This document shows, in pieces, positions 7,306-15,852 of a stretch of DNA of 45,160 bases. Numbering within the stretch: position 1 is the first letter of the stretch; the number at the start of each line of letters is the position of its first letter. The notes beneath the pieces were generated by a model. That model made no database searches. It saw only the letters and a program-made list of their open reading frames with translations, and was not told where the DNA came from. Where the stretch lies: positions 1 to 45,160 of the forward strand of contig DJGJ01000074.1 in NCBI GenBank assembly GCA_002432715.1, written 5' to 3'. The stretch comes from Sphaerochaeta sp. UBA5849. GTDB taxonomy: Bacteria; Spirochaetota; Spirochaetia; Sphaerochaetales; Sphaerochaetaceae. Position numbers and translations under genes: made by a program.

Positions 7306-8793
7306 TCAAAGCGAAGCCAGGTAGGTATTCATTGCCTTCGCCGCCTTGCGTCCCTGGCCCATTGCCAGGATGACCGTCGCGGCACCAAGGACAATATCGC
7401 CTCCGGCATAAACACCTTTGAGCGTGGTCTCACAGGTCTCCTCATTGACGATGAAGTTGCCTCTCTTGTTGACCTCTATTCCTTCGGTGGTTGCCTTGAT
7501 CAACGGATTGCTGTCATTCCCGATGGCGACGATGACCGTGTCATACTCGTACATCTTCTGGCTGCCGGGAATCTCAATCGGGCTGCGTCTGCCCGAGGCA
7601 TCGGGTTCACCCAGTTCGCATGCGATCAACTCAACCCCATTGACCCGGCCCTTCTCATTGGCAGTAATCTTGAGCGGGGCATGGAGGTACAAAAACTGTA
7701 CACCCTCTTCCTTGGCATGGGCGACCTCTTCCTTACGGGCGGGCATCTCAACCTCGGTGCGGCGATAGACGATCGTCACTTCCTCGGCTCCCAAGCGTTT
7801 TGCGGTACGAGCGGCATCCATGGCGACGTTGCCGCCGCCGAAAACAGCAACCTTGTGGGAGTCAAAGAGAGGAGTCAATGCCTCTCCGACGGCATATGCC
7901 TTCATGAGATTGCTGCGTGTCAGATACTCATTGGCGGAGAAGACTCCGATGTAGTTCTCTCCTTCGATGTTCATAAACTTTGGAAGACCGGCACCGGAGC
8001 CGACAAACACGGCATGAAAGCCGTCCTTTCCCATCAGATCGGAAATGGTACGGGTTTTACCGACCAAGTAGTTTCTGCGGATCTCCACCCCCATGGAAAC
8101 CAGGTTGTTCAATTCATGCTCGACAATCTTCTTGGGAAGACGGAACTCCGGAATGCCATACACAAGCACACCACCAGCCTTGTGCAGCGCCTCGAACATC
8201 ACCACTTCATGGCCGTTCCTTCTGAGGTCGGCAGCAGCCGAGATGCTGGCAGGACCTGTTCCCACCACTGCTACACGCTTGCCGGAAGGCTCTCCCACCT
8301 GGGGAACCTTCTCCAAACCATGCTCCCGTGCATAGTCTGCGACAAACCGCTCGATGCGGCCGATGGAAACCGACTGGTCAACATCCTTGTACATTTTCCC
8401 GACGGTGCAATAGAGCTGGCACTGGCTCTCCTGCGGACATACACGTCCGCAAATGGCAGGAAGCAGACTGCTCTGCTTGATCACTTCGGCCGACTCGGCG
8501 AACTTGCCTTCGGCTGCCTTGGCGATGAAGGCAGGGATGTCGATTGCAACGGGACAACCGGCGATGCAGGGCTTGTTCTTGCACTGCAAACAGCGCATCG
8601 CCTCGATTCTCACCTGATTTTCCGTATACCCAAGAGCTACTTCCTGCATGTTGGTCACCCGAATCTCAGGATTTTGGGTGGGCATTTCCTGCAAAGGAAT
8701 CCGGGCGCGTTCTTTCGGTGTCAATATCTTGTCTGCATACTGGGCCAGCAATGCTTCTGCCTGTGTATCCAACTCTTCTCTTGTAGCGTGCAT
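7306..8793 (-). CDS. nfnB: NADH-dependent ferredoxin:NADP+ oxidoreductase, large subunit
   Basis: Flavoprotein of 495 residues of the GltD/SudA/NfnB family. An N-terminal cysteine-rich domain carries C68, C71, C76, C80 and C115, C119, C125, C129 for two [4Fe-4S] clusters. Two Rossmann folds follow (VAVVGTGPASISA for FAD; VAVFGGGNVAMDAA for NAD(P)H). With NfnA it would bifurcate electrons between ferredoxin, NAD and NADP in the cytoplasm. GGAGG lies 10 bases before ATG 8793 but only 1 base before an in-frame ATG at 8802, so 8793 is preferred. Adjacent or overlapping ends with nfnA show one operon. A glutamate synthase small subunit is less likely because no large subunit is nearby. Confidence 0.85.
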   Translation of the reverse strand: MHATREELDTQAEALLAQYADKILTPKERARIPLQEMPTQNPEIRVTNMQEVALGYTENQVRIEAMRCLQCKNKPCIAGCPVAIDIPAFIAKAAEGKFAESAEVIKQSSLLPAICGRVCPQESQCQLYCTVGKMYKDVDQSVSIGRIERFVADYAREHGLEKVPQVGEPSGKRVAVVGTGPASISAAADLRRNGHEVVMFEALHKAGGVLVYGIPEFRLPKKIVEHELNNLVSMGVEIRRNYLVGKTRTISDLMGKDGFHAVFVGSGAGLPKFMNIEGENYIGVFSANEYLTRSNLMKAYAVGEALTPLFDSHKVAVFGGGNVAMDAARTAKRLGAEEVTIVYRRTEVEMPARKEEVAHAKEEGVQFLYLHAPLKITANEKGRVNGVELIACELGEPDASGRRSPIEIPGSQKMYEYDTVIVAIGNDSNPLIKATTEGIEVNKRGNFIVNEETCETTLKGVYAGGDIVLGAATVILAMGQGRKAAKAMNTYLASL

Positions 8794-8798
8794 ACTGC

Positions 8799-9647
8799 TC
8801 ATGCCTCCCCTTCCTTGATGTGCAAGCCGATATGGCAGCGGTGATGAGCTTCCTGTTCCTTGCTCTTGTAGGTACCCAGGCGAAGCAGCATATTGTCCCA
8901 ATCGACCTGATGTCCATCAAATTCGGGGCCGTCGACACAGACAAACTTGGTCTTGCCCCCGATGGTCACCCTGCAGCCGCCACACATGCCCGTTCCGTCG
9001 ATCATGATGGTGTTCAAGCTGACAATGGTGTGGATGCCATAGGGTTTGGTGGTAAGGGCGGCAAACTTCATCATAATCGGAGGACCGATGATGACGACGC
9101 AGTCGGGCTTATACGTCTCGCACAACTCCTTGAGCGGCTCGGTCACCAACGCCTTGCGCCCATACGATCCATCATCGGTTACCACAATGACCTCATCGGC
9201 GGTGGCCTTCATATCCTCTTCCATGATCAACAGGTCCTTGTTCCGGGCTCCCATGATCACCTTGACCTCGTTGCCGGCACGCTTCATGCCCTGTACGATG
9301 GGAAACAGGGGGGCCACCCCGATTCCTCCACCGACACAGACGACCTTGCCATAGTTTTTGATGTCGGTTGGCTTGCCCAAAGGCCCGAGCAGGTTTTCTA
9401 TGCTGTCCCCGACTTCCAGCAGAGCCAGGCGATGGGTTGTTTCTCCGACTGCCTGGAAGATCAAGGTGATGGAACCTTTGACCGGGTCGGCATCGGCTAT
9501 TGTCAAGGGAATGCGTTCACCAAAATCTCCACCCATCTGCAGGATGATGAACTGTCCCGGCTTTCTCGCCTCGGCTATCTCCCTTGCCTCAATCTCCATC
9601 CTGAAAACCTCGGCAGAGAGCCGCTGCTTTGAAAGAATCGTATTCAT
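8799..9647 (-). CDS. nfnA: NADH-dependent ferredoxin:NADP+ oxidoreductase, small subunit
   Basis: Protein of 282 residues of the PyrK/SudB/NfnA ferredoxin-reductase family. RIPLTI (residues 45-50) is the RxPLT flavin site. GGGIGVAPLFPI is the nucleotide-binding turn. The C-terminal DGTGMCGGCRV with a later cysteine (FVCVDG) binds a [2Fe-2S] cluster. GGAGAGG precedes ATG 9647. It is the first gene of the nfnA-nfnB pair and the pairing itself identifies the complex. Direction of electron flow in vivo cannot be read from sequence. Confidence 0.87.
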   Translation of the reverse strand: MNTILSKQRLSAEVFRMEIEAREIAEARKPGQFIILQMGGDFGERIPLTIADADPVKGSITLIFQAVGETTHRLALLEVGDSIENLLGPLGKPTDIKNYGKVVCVGGGIGVAPLFPIVQGMKRAGNEVKVIMGARNKDLLIMEEDMKATADEVIVVTDDGSYGRKALVTEPLKELCETYKPDCVVIIGPPIMMKFAALTTKPYGIHTIVSLNTIMIDGTGMCGGCRVTIGGKTKFVCVDGPEFDGHQVDWDNMLLRLGTYKSKEQEAHHRCHIGLHIKEGEA

Positions 9648-9747
9648 GTCCTCTCCTCAACACTAGTCTTGGGGTATGCACATTCCACCGGGCCGACCAA
9701 CAAAAGGGTCACCCATGCGAGTAATGACAGGTGTGCATGATATTGTC

Positions 9748-9776
9748 AGTATTGTTTTCTCAGACAGGAGTGTCAA
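9748..9776 (-). promoter_or_regulatory. Promoter of nfnAB
   Basis: On the minus strand TTGACA (9771-9776) and AATACT (9748-9753) are 17 bases apart. Transcription would start near 9741, giving a leader of about 94 bases before nfnA. Confidence 0.5.
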
Positions 9777-9831
9777 GTGCATCTTGCCCAAGAAGGCTCA
9801 TGCTGGCAAACTGGCAGAAGGAGGGTCAATC

Positions 9832-10176
9832 ATGATCAAAAGAGAACAGGAGATGAAGAGCGTCGTCAAGCAGAGGATGCGGGAAGGCACCGGACAGGTG
9901 GTGGTGAAGTCACTGATGGATGAGGGGACGGTATCGCACAGCCGGCTGTTTGCCGAGTTGACCATCGAGAAGGGCTGCTCCATCGGAGTGCACAACCATG
10001 TCAATGAAACCGAATATTATTGGATCACCGAAGGCAAAGGCATCGTCACGGAAGCCGATGGCGAGAAGGTTGTACAAAAAGGCGACCTGGTCATCACCGG
10101 GGGCGGCGCCAGCCATGCCATCCGCAACGACGAGGATGAAACCTTGAAATTGATGGCTCTCATCATACTGGAGTAG
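9832..10176 (+). CDS. Small cupin-domain protein
   Basis: Single cupin barrel of 114 residues. Motif 1 is HNHVNETEYYWITEGKG, giving two histidines and a glutamate as metal ligands. Motif 2 is GDLVITGGGASHAI with the last histidine. Such single-domain cupins bind small ligands or act as isomerases or dioxygenases; the substrate cannot be told. ATG 9832 has GGAGGG about 6 bases upstream, which rules out a longer frame beginning at 9676. It is divergent from nfnA and stands alone. Confidence 0.8.
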   Translation: MIKREQEMKSVVKQRMREGTGQVVVKSLMDEGTVSHSRLFAELTIEKGCSIGVHNHVNETEYYWITEGKGIVTEADGEKVVQKGDLVITGGGASHAIRNDEDETLKLMALIILE

Positions 10177-10180
10177 AGAA

Positions 10181-10213
10181 TTGAAAACAGCCTGCAGGAT
10201 TCTGCAGGCTGTT
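10181..10213 (-). terminator. Terminator of hsp20
   Basis: Perfect 12-bp stem (AACAGCCTGCAG and its complement) with a 4-base loop. On the minus strand it is followed by TTCAATTC, 26 bases after the hsp20 stop. It also lies just beyond the cupin stop and may end both convergent transcripts, although the plus side lacks a T tract. Confidence 0.7.
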
Positions 10214-10239
10214 GTGTGCAAGTATATCGGCAATAGAAC

Positions 10240-10662
10240 TTATTTGATCTTCACTTCAATGGTCTTCGGAAGGATTTCCTTCTTCTTGGGAAGGGTGAGG
10301 GTCAAAACTCCATCGGAGAACTCGCCTTCAATCTTATCCTCATCAATCCCCTCGGGGAGGCTGAAGGAACGCTCGAACTTCTTGAAGTATCGTTCGCGTA
10401 CCATGCTCTTTCTGCCATCGGCATCCTTGAGCGTTTCCTTATTGCTGGAAATCTTCAAAATATGTTTGTCGACATTGACCTGGACCTCGTCCTGCTTGTA
10501 GCCTGCAAGCTCCGCCTCGATCACATACGACTTCTCAGTCTCATAGATATCCACCGGGGGAATCTTGGAGCGACTCACACCCCAGTCTGCAAAGAGATCG
10601 CCGAACAGGGAATCGAAATCCGAAAGACCGTTATCCTGATTGTAGGTTACGTAATATTTCAT
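10240..10662 (-). CDS. Small heat-shock protein, Hsp20 family
   Basis: ATP-independent holdase chaperone of 140 residues. The alpha-crystallin domain runs from about residue 34 to 125 and includes PPVDIYETEKSYVIEAELAGY and the conserved GVLTLTLPKK. The C-terminal tail has ILPKTIEVKIK, an IxI/V-like anchor for oligomer assembly. GGAGG precedes ATG 10662. Unusually, a perfect sigma-54 promoter lies 51 bases upstream and no CIRCE element is visible. Expression would then depend on RpoN and an activator rather than HrcA. Confidence 0.93.
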   Translation of the reverse strand: MKYYVTYNQDNGLSDFDSLFGDLFADWGVSRSKIPPVDIYETEKSYVIEAELAGYKQDEVQVNVDKHILKISSNKETLKDADGRKSMVRERYFKKFERSFSLPEGIDEDKIEGEFSDGVLTLTLPKKKEILPKTIEVKIK

Positions 10663-10712
10663 GTTGATACCTCCATGTGAACTTTGCTGTGTTTTTCATT
10701 CACTAAGCATAT

Positions 10713-10728
10713 TGCAATTGGCGTGCCA
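10713..10728 (-). promoter_or_regulatory. Sigma-54 promoter of hsp20
   Basis: On the minus strand TGGCACG-N4-TTGCA matches the -24/-12 consensus at every core position, with 10 bases between GG and GC. The start of transcription would be near 10702, leaving a 40-base leader. No other match to this pattern was found in the window. Confidence 0.75.
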
Positions 10729-10865
10729 ACTTTTACCACCATCGATTTTTATATTCTGTCTTATTCCATTATATATATTTACATGTCCCTTCCACAAATT
10801 CTTCCAAACCTGTTTACTCCAACACCCTTTCTTTTTGCCCCACGGAAGCAACCAATCCGAATAAA

Positions 10866-10884
10866 CTGTATCATAATGATACAG
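10866..10884. promoter_or_regulatory. 19-bp palindrome: enhancer site or purL terminator
   Basis: Arms CTGTATCAT and its complement flank one A. It is 138 bp upstream of the hsp20 sigma-54 promoter, the usual distance for an activator site. It is also 38 bases after the purL stop, and on the minus strand is followed by TTTATTC, so a weak terminator is an alternative. Confidence 0.45.
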
Positions 10885-10921
10885 CCATACCCAAAAGGTC
10901 CATATTCTGCTCCCATATGAC

Positions 10922-13900
10922 TCAACGAACGTAGTTGGCAGCCCCCATGAAGAGGCCGCAATCGGCCTCTACCGGTACATTGCGGTAAAGCTTTTTGATA
11001 GCACGTTCGCTGTGAGCCATGCGGCCGAAAACCTTACCGTCGGCGGAACTCAGCGCTTCCACCGCATACAGCGATCCGTTGGGATTGTCGATTGAGAACG
11101 GAGCTGCATGCCCCTGTTCATCGACATACTGGCTTGCTATCAGCCCCCCATCCGCCAACGCCTTCAAGGTGTCGGCATCGGCGGTGAAACGGCCTTCACC
11201 GTGACTGATCGGCAGCAAATGAATCTGCCCTACCTCATATTCGCTGAACCATGGGGAGAGCGTCGAGCTGACCCGGGTCCTGACAACCGTCGAGATATGC
11301 CTGCCCTTGCGGTTGTAGTCGAGCAAAGGATCGTGCTCGTTGATTGTGGTGATACGGCCATGGGGCAGAAGCCCCAGCTGCACAAGAGCCTGGAACCCAT
11401 TGCAAATACCTCCCACCAAGCCATCACGCTGTTCAAGCAGGTTGGCAATCTCTTCCTGGATGAGTGGATTGCGCAGGAACGCTGCAATGAACTTGCCGGA
11501 CCCATCGGGTTCATCAGCAGCAGAAAAGCCTCCGCTGAGGAACAAAATCTGGGACTGTCGAAGGGCATCCCGCAGACGTATGATGCTCCGTCTCACATCC
11601 TGCTCGCTTTGCGTGTTGATCACTACCGTATTGCAATCGATATTGCAGGCCTTCCAGGTACGCTCGACATCATACTCGCAGTTGGTACCGAAGAAAACCG
11701 GCAGCAGCACGGTAGGTTTCTTGACAGGATAGCGCGATCGAGTTCGTGCACGCTTGGTATACGACAAGGTGGGAAACGTCTGCGCTGCATCACGCTGCTC
11801 AAGATCGCCATACACGGATGCGAGAGGGGCTGAAAGCAGGCGATGAACCTGTTCAAGTTCCATCCTCACAAAAGGAAGGCAGAGCTCATCTTTTTGGGTC
11901 GTATATCCGATAAAGGTTCCCTCCAGGGGGAGTTCCTGGTCGCACTCCACCAGAAACGCTCCGTAACGCTTGCACAAGAGGTCCAGCTCGGCAGTAACGG
12001 TGCAGCCGATGTTGTTTCCCAAGGCCATCTTGGCAAGCGCCTCGGCAATACCTCCGTATCCCAACGCCCAGCAGGAGAGAACCTGTTTGCTCTTTACCAA
12101 CCTGCTGACCTGCTCGAACAGGGCGGGAAGCTCCCTTTGCCGCTCTGCCTGCAGCAGATAGAGCTTGGAACCGGCCTTCTTCCATTCAGGGCTGAGCACA
12201 TCATCCTGAAAGGCGACTGAGACCGCAAAACTCACCAAGGTAGGAGGAACATCCAGATGCATGAAGGAACCACTCATTGAGTCCTTGCCTCCGATGGCAG
12301 CCTTGCCGAAGAGTGTCTGCGCTTTGTAAGCACCCAGAAGCGCCGAGGCAACCACCCCCCATCGCTGTGGATCGTCGCCCGGCCGACCGAAATACTCTTG
12401 GAAGGTGAGATACGTCTGGTCCCAATCTCCCCCGGCTGCCACCACTTTTGCAAGCGAGTGCACCACGGCCGAAAAGGCTCCTTCGAACGGATTGGCCTGC
12501 ATCAGGTAGGGATCGTATCCCCAGGATGCAAGGCTGGCGGTCGCGCTCTCGACATCAGGCAGGGCGATCAGGGCCGCCATTGCCTGAATTGGGGTGCGCA
12601 TCCTTTTCCCCCCGAAGGGAAGGAGCAGCGTACCTGCACCTATGGTACTGTCGAACATCTGAGACAGGGCCTGCTTGCCGGCAACATTCAGATCTGAGAG
12701 CAGGGCCTCAAACGCCTGTGCGTTTTGTACAGATGTGCCCGCTTTTGGTATGCCAAGGTGCGGGATATGCACCGTTGCATGCTTTTTCGCTCCGTTGCTG
12801 TCCAGCAGGGAACGGTCGATTTCTACAAGCGTCCGCCCCTGATAGGTCATCCTCAGCATCGGAAGGCTGGTTACCCGGGCGACAACGGTAGCCTCCAGAT
12901 TCTCTTCATGTGCATACTGCAGAAAAGCGGGAACATCGGCAGGACCGACAACCATGGCCATTCGCTCCTGGCTCTCGCTGATCGCCCGCTCGGTACCATC
13001 GAGACCTTCGTACTTGGTGGGTATGGCATCGAGGTCGACCACAAGACCGGGGGCAAGCTCGCCGATGGCTACACTGACCCCGCCGGCTCCAAAGTCATTG
13101 CATCGCTTGATCAGCGATGAGACTTCCGCCCTGCGCAACAATCGCTGTATCTTGCGCTGTTCGGGGGCATTGCCTTTCTGCACCTCCGCGGCACAAGCGC
13201 CAAGGGATGTGCCATCGTGACTTTTGGAGGATCCGGTGGCTCCCCCGCAGCCATCCCGGCCGGTTCTCCCCCCTACCAGGATCACCAGGTCCCCTTCCTC
13301 GGGCCTCTCTCTTCTCACATACTGTTGTCTGGCGGCACCGATGACGAATCCCAGTTCAAGGTGCTTGGCAACAAAGTTCGGGTGATGGATTTCCTCCACC
13401 ATGCCCGTGGCAAGTCCTATTTGGTTCCCATAGGAGCTGTATCCCAAGGCCGAGCGCTGGGCGATAACCCGCTGCGGAAGTTTTCCCTCCAATGTCTCAC
13501 ACAAAGGGGTACGGGGGTCGGCGGTTCCACTGATGCGCATGGCCTGATAGACGTAGGCGCGTGAGGATAGCGGGTCGCGAATCGCACCTCCGATGCAGGT
13601 GGCGGCCCCTCCGAACGGTTCAATCTCGGTTGGATGATTGTGTGTTTCGTTCTTGAAAAGCAGAAGGCAGGGAAGCAGGCCTGCATCGGTTTGGACATCG
13701 ACTTTGACCGAGCAGGCATTTATCTCCTCCGAAACCTCCAAATGATCAAGCTTTCCCTGTTTTTTCAGCTGCTTGGCTGCGATGGTGGCAAGATCCATCA
13801 GGCAGATGGGTTTGTTGCAGGCAAGCGACCTGCGTGCCTCAAGGTATGATGCGAACACACAGAGAACCTGGGGATCGTCTATAACGACCTTGTCAAGTTC

Positions 13901-14578
13901 GGTCAAGAACGTGGTATGACGGCAGTGATCGGACCAGTAGGTGTCTATCACCTTCAACTCGGTCAGAAAGGGATCTCTGCCCTTGTCTGCAAAATATTGC
14001 TGCACCAAAGCAAGGTCATCGCTGTCCATGGCCAGGGAGTACTCTTCCAACACGTTCGAACGGTCGCTGCGGGAGCAGAACCCATCCAGGCAGGCGGGAA
14101 ACGAGGGAGCGCTGCAGCTCTGCCCTATATGCTCGGGCATGTGCATGGAAGCCTCACAAGCCTCCACGGGATTGATGAGATACGCCTTGATGCGCAGTTT
14201 CTCCTCGTCCGTCAGCTCTGAGTCGAAACAGTAGAAGGTTGCACAACGAACGCTGCAATTCAGGTGTGGATAGACAAGCTGGATGCACATGGCCGTCGAA
14301 TCGGAGCGCTGGTCGAACTGGCCGCCGAGCATTTCCACCCCCAATGCCCATGAGCAGGGAGGCATCTCGGAAAACAGCTCATCGCGCTGGACCATGCTCA
14401 AGATTGAGCGAGACACATACGCAGCCTCCTCATCGTTCATCCCCTCGATGTCATACCGGTGATAGATTGCTGTTCGGGCGGCATTGGTAAGTGACAGGAC
14501 AGAGGTAAGGGAAGCAGACAATGCCTCCTCGGCATTACGAAATCCTTGTTTGCGTCGTACCCAGAAGCGATGAACCAT
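10922..14578 (-). CDS. purL: Phosphoribosylformylglycinamidine synthase, single-chain
   Basis: Enzyme of 1218 residues that converts FGAR to FGAM with glutamine and ATP, step 4 of purine synthesis. The N-terminal PurS-like part and the linker (SDHCRHTTF) are followed by two AIRS-type domains (FKNETHNHPTEIEPFGGAATCIGG; GGKDSMSGSF). A C-terminal class I amidotransferase has the nucleophile in GGICNGFQAL and a GEGRF segment. The length fits the single-polypeptide clade found in clostridia and Bacteroides rather than the split PurSQL type. ATG 14578 is preceded by AAGGAG at 7 bases and overlaps the end of purD by 44 bases. It is the last gene of the pur operon. Confidence 0.95.
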   Translation of the reverse strand: MVHRFWVRRKQGFRNAEEALSASLTSVLSLTNAARTAIYHRYDIEGMNDEEAAYVSRSILSMVQRDELFSEMPPCSWALGVEMLGGQFDQRSDSTAMCIQLVYPHLNCSVRCATFYCFDSELTDEEKLRIKAYLINPVEACEASMHMPEHIGQSCSAPSFPACLDGFCSRSDRSNVLEEYSLAMDSDDLALVQQYFADKGRDPFLTELKVIDTYWSDHCRHTTFLTELDKVVIDDPQVLCVFASYLEARRSLACNKPICLMDLATIAAKQLKKQGKLDHLEVSEEINACSVKVDVQTDAGLLPCLLLFKNETHNHPTEIEPFGGAATCIGGAIRDPLSSRAYVYQAMRISGTADPRTPLCETLEGKLPQRVIAQRSALGYSSYGNQIGLATGMVEEIHHPNFVAKHLELGFVIGAARQQYVRRERPEEGDLVILVGGRTGRDGCGGATGSSKSHDGTSLGACAAEVQKGNAPEQRKIQRLLRRAEVSSLIKRCNDFGAGGVSVAIGELAPGLVVDLDAIPTKYEGLDGTERAISESQERMAMVVGPADVPAFLQYAHEENLEATVVARVTSLPMLRMTYQGRTLVEIDRSLLDSNGAKKHATVHIPHLGIPKAGTSVQNAQAFEALLSDLNVAGKQALSQMFDSTIGAGTLLLPFGGKRMRTPIQAMAALIALPDVESATASLASWGYDPYLMQANPFEGAFSAVVHSLAKVVAAGGDWDQTYLTFQEYFGRPGDDPQRWGVVASALLGAYKAQTLFGKAAIGGKDSMSGSFMHLDVPPTLVSFAVSVAFQDDVLSPEWKKAGSKLYLLQAERQRELPALFEQVSRLVKSKQVLSCWALGYGGIAEALAKMALGNNIGCTVTAELDLLCKRYGAFLVECDQELPLEGTFIGYTTQKDELCLPFVRMELEQVHRLLSAPLASVYGDLEQRDAAQTFPTLSYTKRARTRSRYPVKKPTVLLPVFFGTNCEYDVERTWKACNIDCNTVVINTQSEQDVRRSIIRLRDALRQSQILFLSGGFSAADEPDGSGKFIAAFLRNPLIQEEIANLLEQRDGLVGGICNGFQALVQLGLLPHGRITTINEHDPLLDYNRKGRHISTVVRTRVSSTLSPWFSEYEVGQIHLLPISHGEGRFTADADTLKALADGGLIASQYVDEQGHAAPFSIDNPNGSLYAVEALSSADGKVFGRMAHSERAIKKLYRNVPVEADCGLFMGAANYVR

Positions 14579-15851
14579 CACAAATCTCCTTGAGCAAGGC
14601 TTTCTTTCCGATATCCTTGCGATAGTGCATGTTTGCAAATGAAATCGAGCCTACGGCGCGATAGGCCTGCTCGATGGCTGATCGCAGCGTGTTTGAGCGG
14701 GCAACCACATGGAGAACCCTGCCTCCGGAGGTGACCAGGTTGCCGTTCTCATCAAGAGCAGTACCTGCATGCAGAACCTCGACCCCGGAAGGCAGCTTGC
14801 CGATGGAAATCCTCTTTCCCACCTCGTAGGAGAGAGGATACCCCCCGCTTGCCAGGGCAACGCTGCAGGCATACCCTCCTGTAAAGCGGACAGGAACCCT
14901 ATCAAGCGTCTGGTTGGTGCAGCTTTGCAGGATATCCAAAAGGTCGCTGTCAAGCAGGCTGAGCACGGCCTCGGCTTCAGGGTCGCCGAAACGGCAGTTG
15001 TACTCTATGACCACCGGCCCTGTCCGGGTGAGCATCAAGCCGAAGAAGAGACAGCCGGTGAACGGTCTTCCTTCCCGGCGAAGGCCCCGCAAGGTTGGTT
15101 CGATGATGGTTCTTTCGCACACTGCTGCAATCTCTTCGGTGTACCAAGGGTTCGGGGCGATCACCCCCATGCCGCCGGTATTCGGTCCGTTGTCACCGTC
15201 GAAGGCGCATTTGTGGTCCATTGCACTGACCATCGCCTTGGCGGTCACTCCGTCGCTGAACACCAGAAGGGAGACTTCAGGGCCGCTTGCATACTCCTCG
15301 ACGACCACCGTTTTACCGCTTGAGCCGAATTGGTTGTCGACCATCATCCCCTTCGCAGTTTCACAGGCCGTCTTTCGGTCGAAGGCGATGACCACGCCCT
15401 TGCCCAAAGCAAGGCCGTCAGCCTTTATCACGACCGGAAGAGGACAATCGGCAAGGTAGGACAGGATCCGGTCATACTCAGTGAACACCCGGTATGCAGG
15501 AGTCGGAATCCGATGGCGCTGCATGAATGCTTTGGAAAACGCCTTGCTGCCCTCAATGACGGCAGCTTCCTTGGAAGGCCCGAAACAGGGGATGTGCTGA
15601 GATCTGAATGCATCCGCCAATCCCTTGACCAAGGGTTCATCGGGGCCGACGATTGCAAGCTCTATATGCTGGCTCAGGGCGTAGCCGACGATGGATGCAT
15701 GGTCGGACAGCGAAAGGTCGACCATGGTGCAAAGCTCTTGCATTCCAGCATTCCTTCCGATTGCAAACAGCACAACAGGTTGGGAGGATTTGAGCAGTGC
15801 CTTTGCCAGGGCGTGTTCACGGCCGCCGCTGCCGATGATGAGGATGCGCAT
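14535..15851 (-). CDS. purD: Phosphoribosylamine-glycine ligase
   Basis: ATP-grasp enzyme of 438 residues that joins glycine to phosphoribosylamine to make GAR, step 2 of the pathway. The N-terminal MRILIIGSGGREHALA is the family hallmark. The ATP-grasp core has VIKADGLALGKGV and GGMGVIAPNPWY, and VIEYNCRFGDPEAE gives metal ligands. Its start lies one base after the purH stop and its end runs into purL. Confidence 0.95.
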   Translation of the reverse strand: MRILIIGSGGREHALAKALLKSSQPVVLFAIGRNAGMQELCTMVDLSLSDHASIVGYALSQHIELAIVGPDEPLVKGLADAFRSQHIPCFGPSKEAAVIEGSKAFSKAFMQRHRIPTPAYRVFTEYDRILSYLADCPLPVVIKADGLALGKGVVIAFDRKTACETAKGMMVDNQFGSSGKTVVVEEYASGPEVSLLVFSDGVTAKAMVSAMDHKCAFDGDNGPNTGGMGVIAPNPWYTEEIAAVCERTIIEPTLRGLRREGRPFTGCLFFGLMLTRTGPVVIEYNCRFGDPEAEAVLSLLDSDLLDILQSCTNQTLDRVPVRFTGGYACSVALASGGYPLSYEVGKRISIGKLPSGVEVLHAGTALDENGNLVTSGGRVLHVVARSNTLRSAIEQAYRAVGSISFANMHYRKDIGKKALLKEICDGSSLLGTTQTRIS

Positions 15852-15852
15852 G

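Noticed and set aside
7681..8844. 387-codon open frame on the plus strand opposite nfnB
   Set aside because: It is fully antisense to nfnB with its conserved cysteine clusters and has no recognisable protein features.
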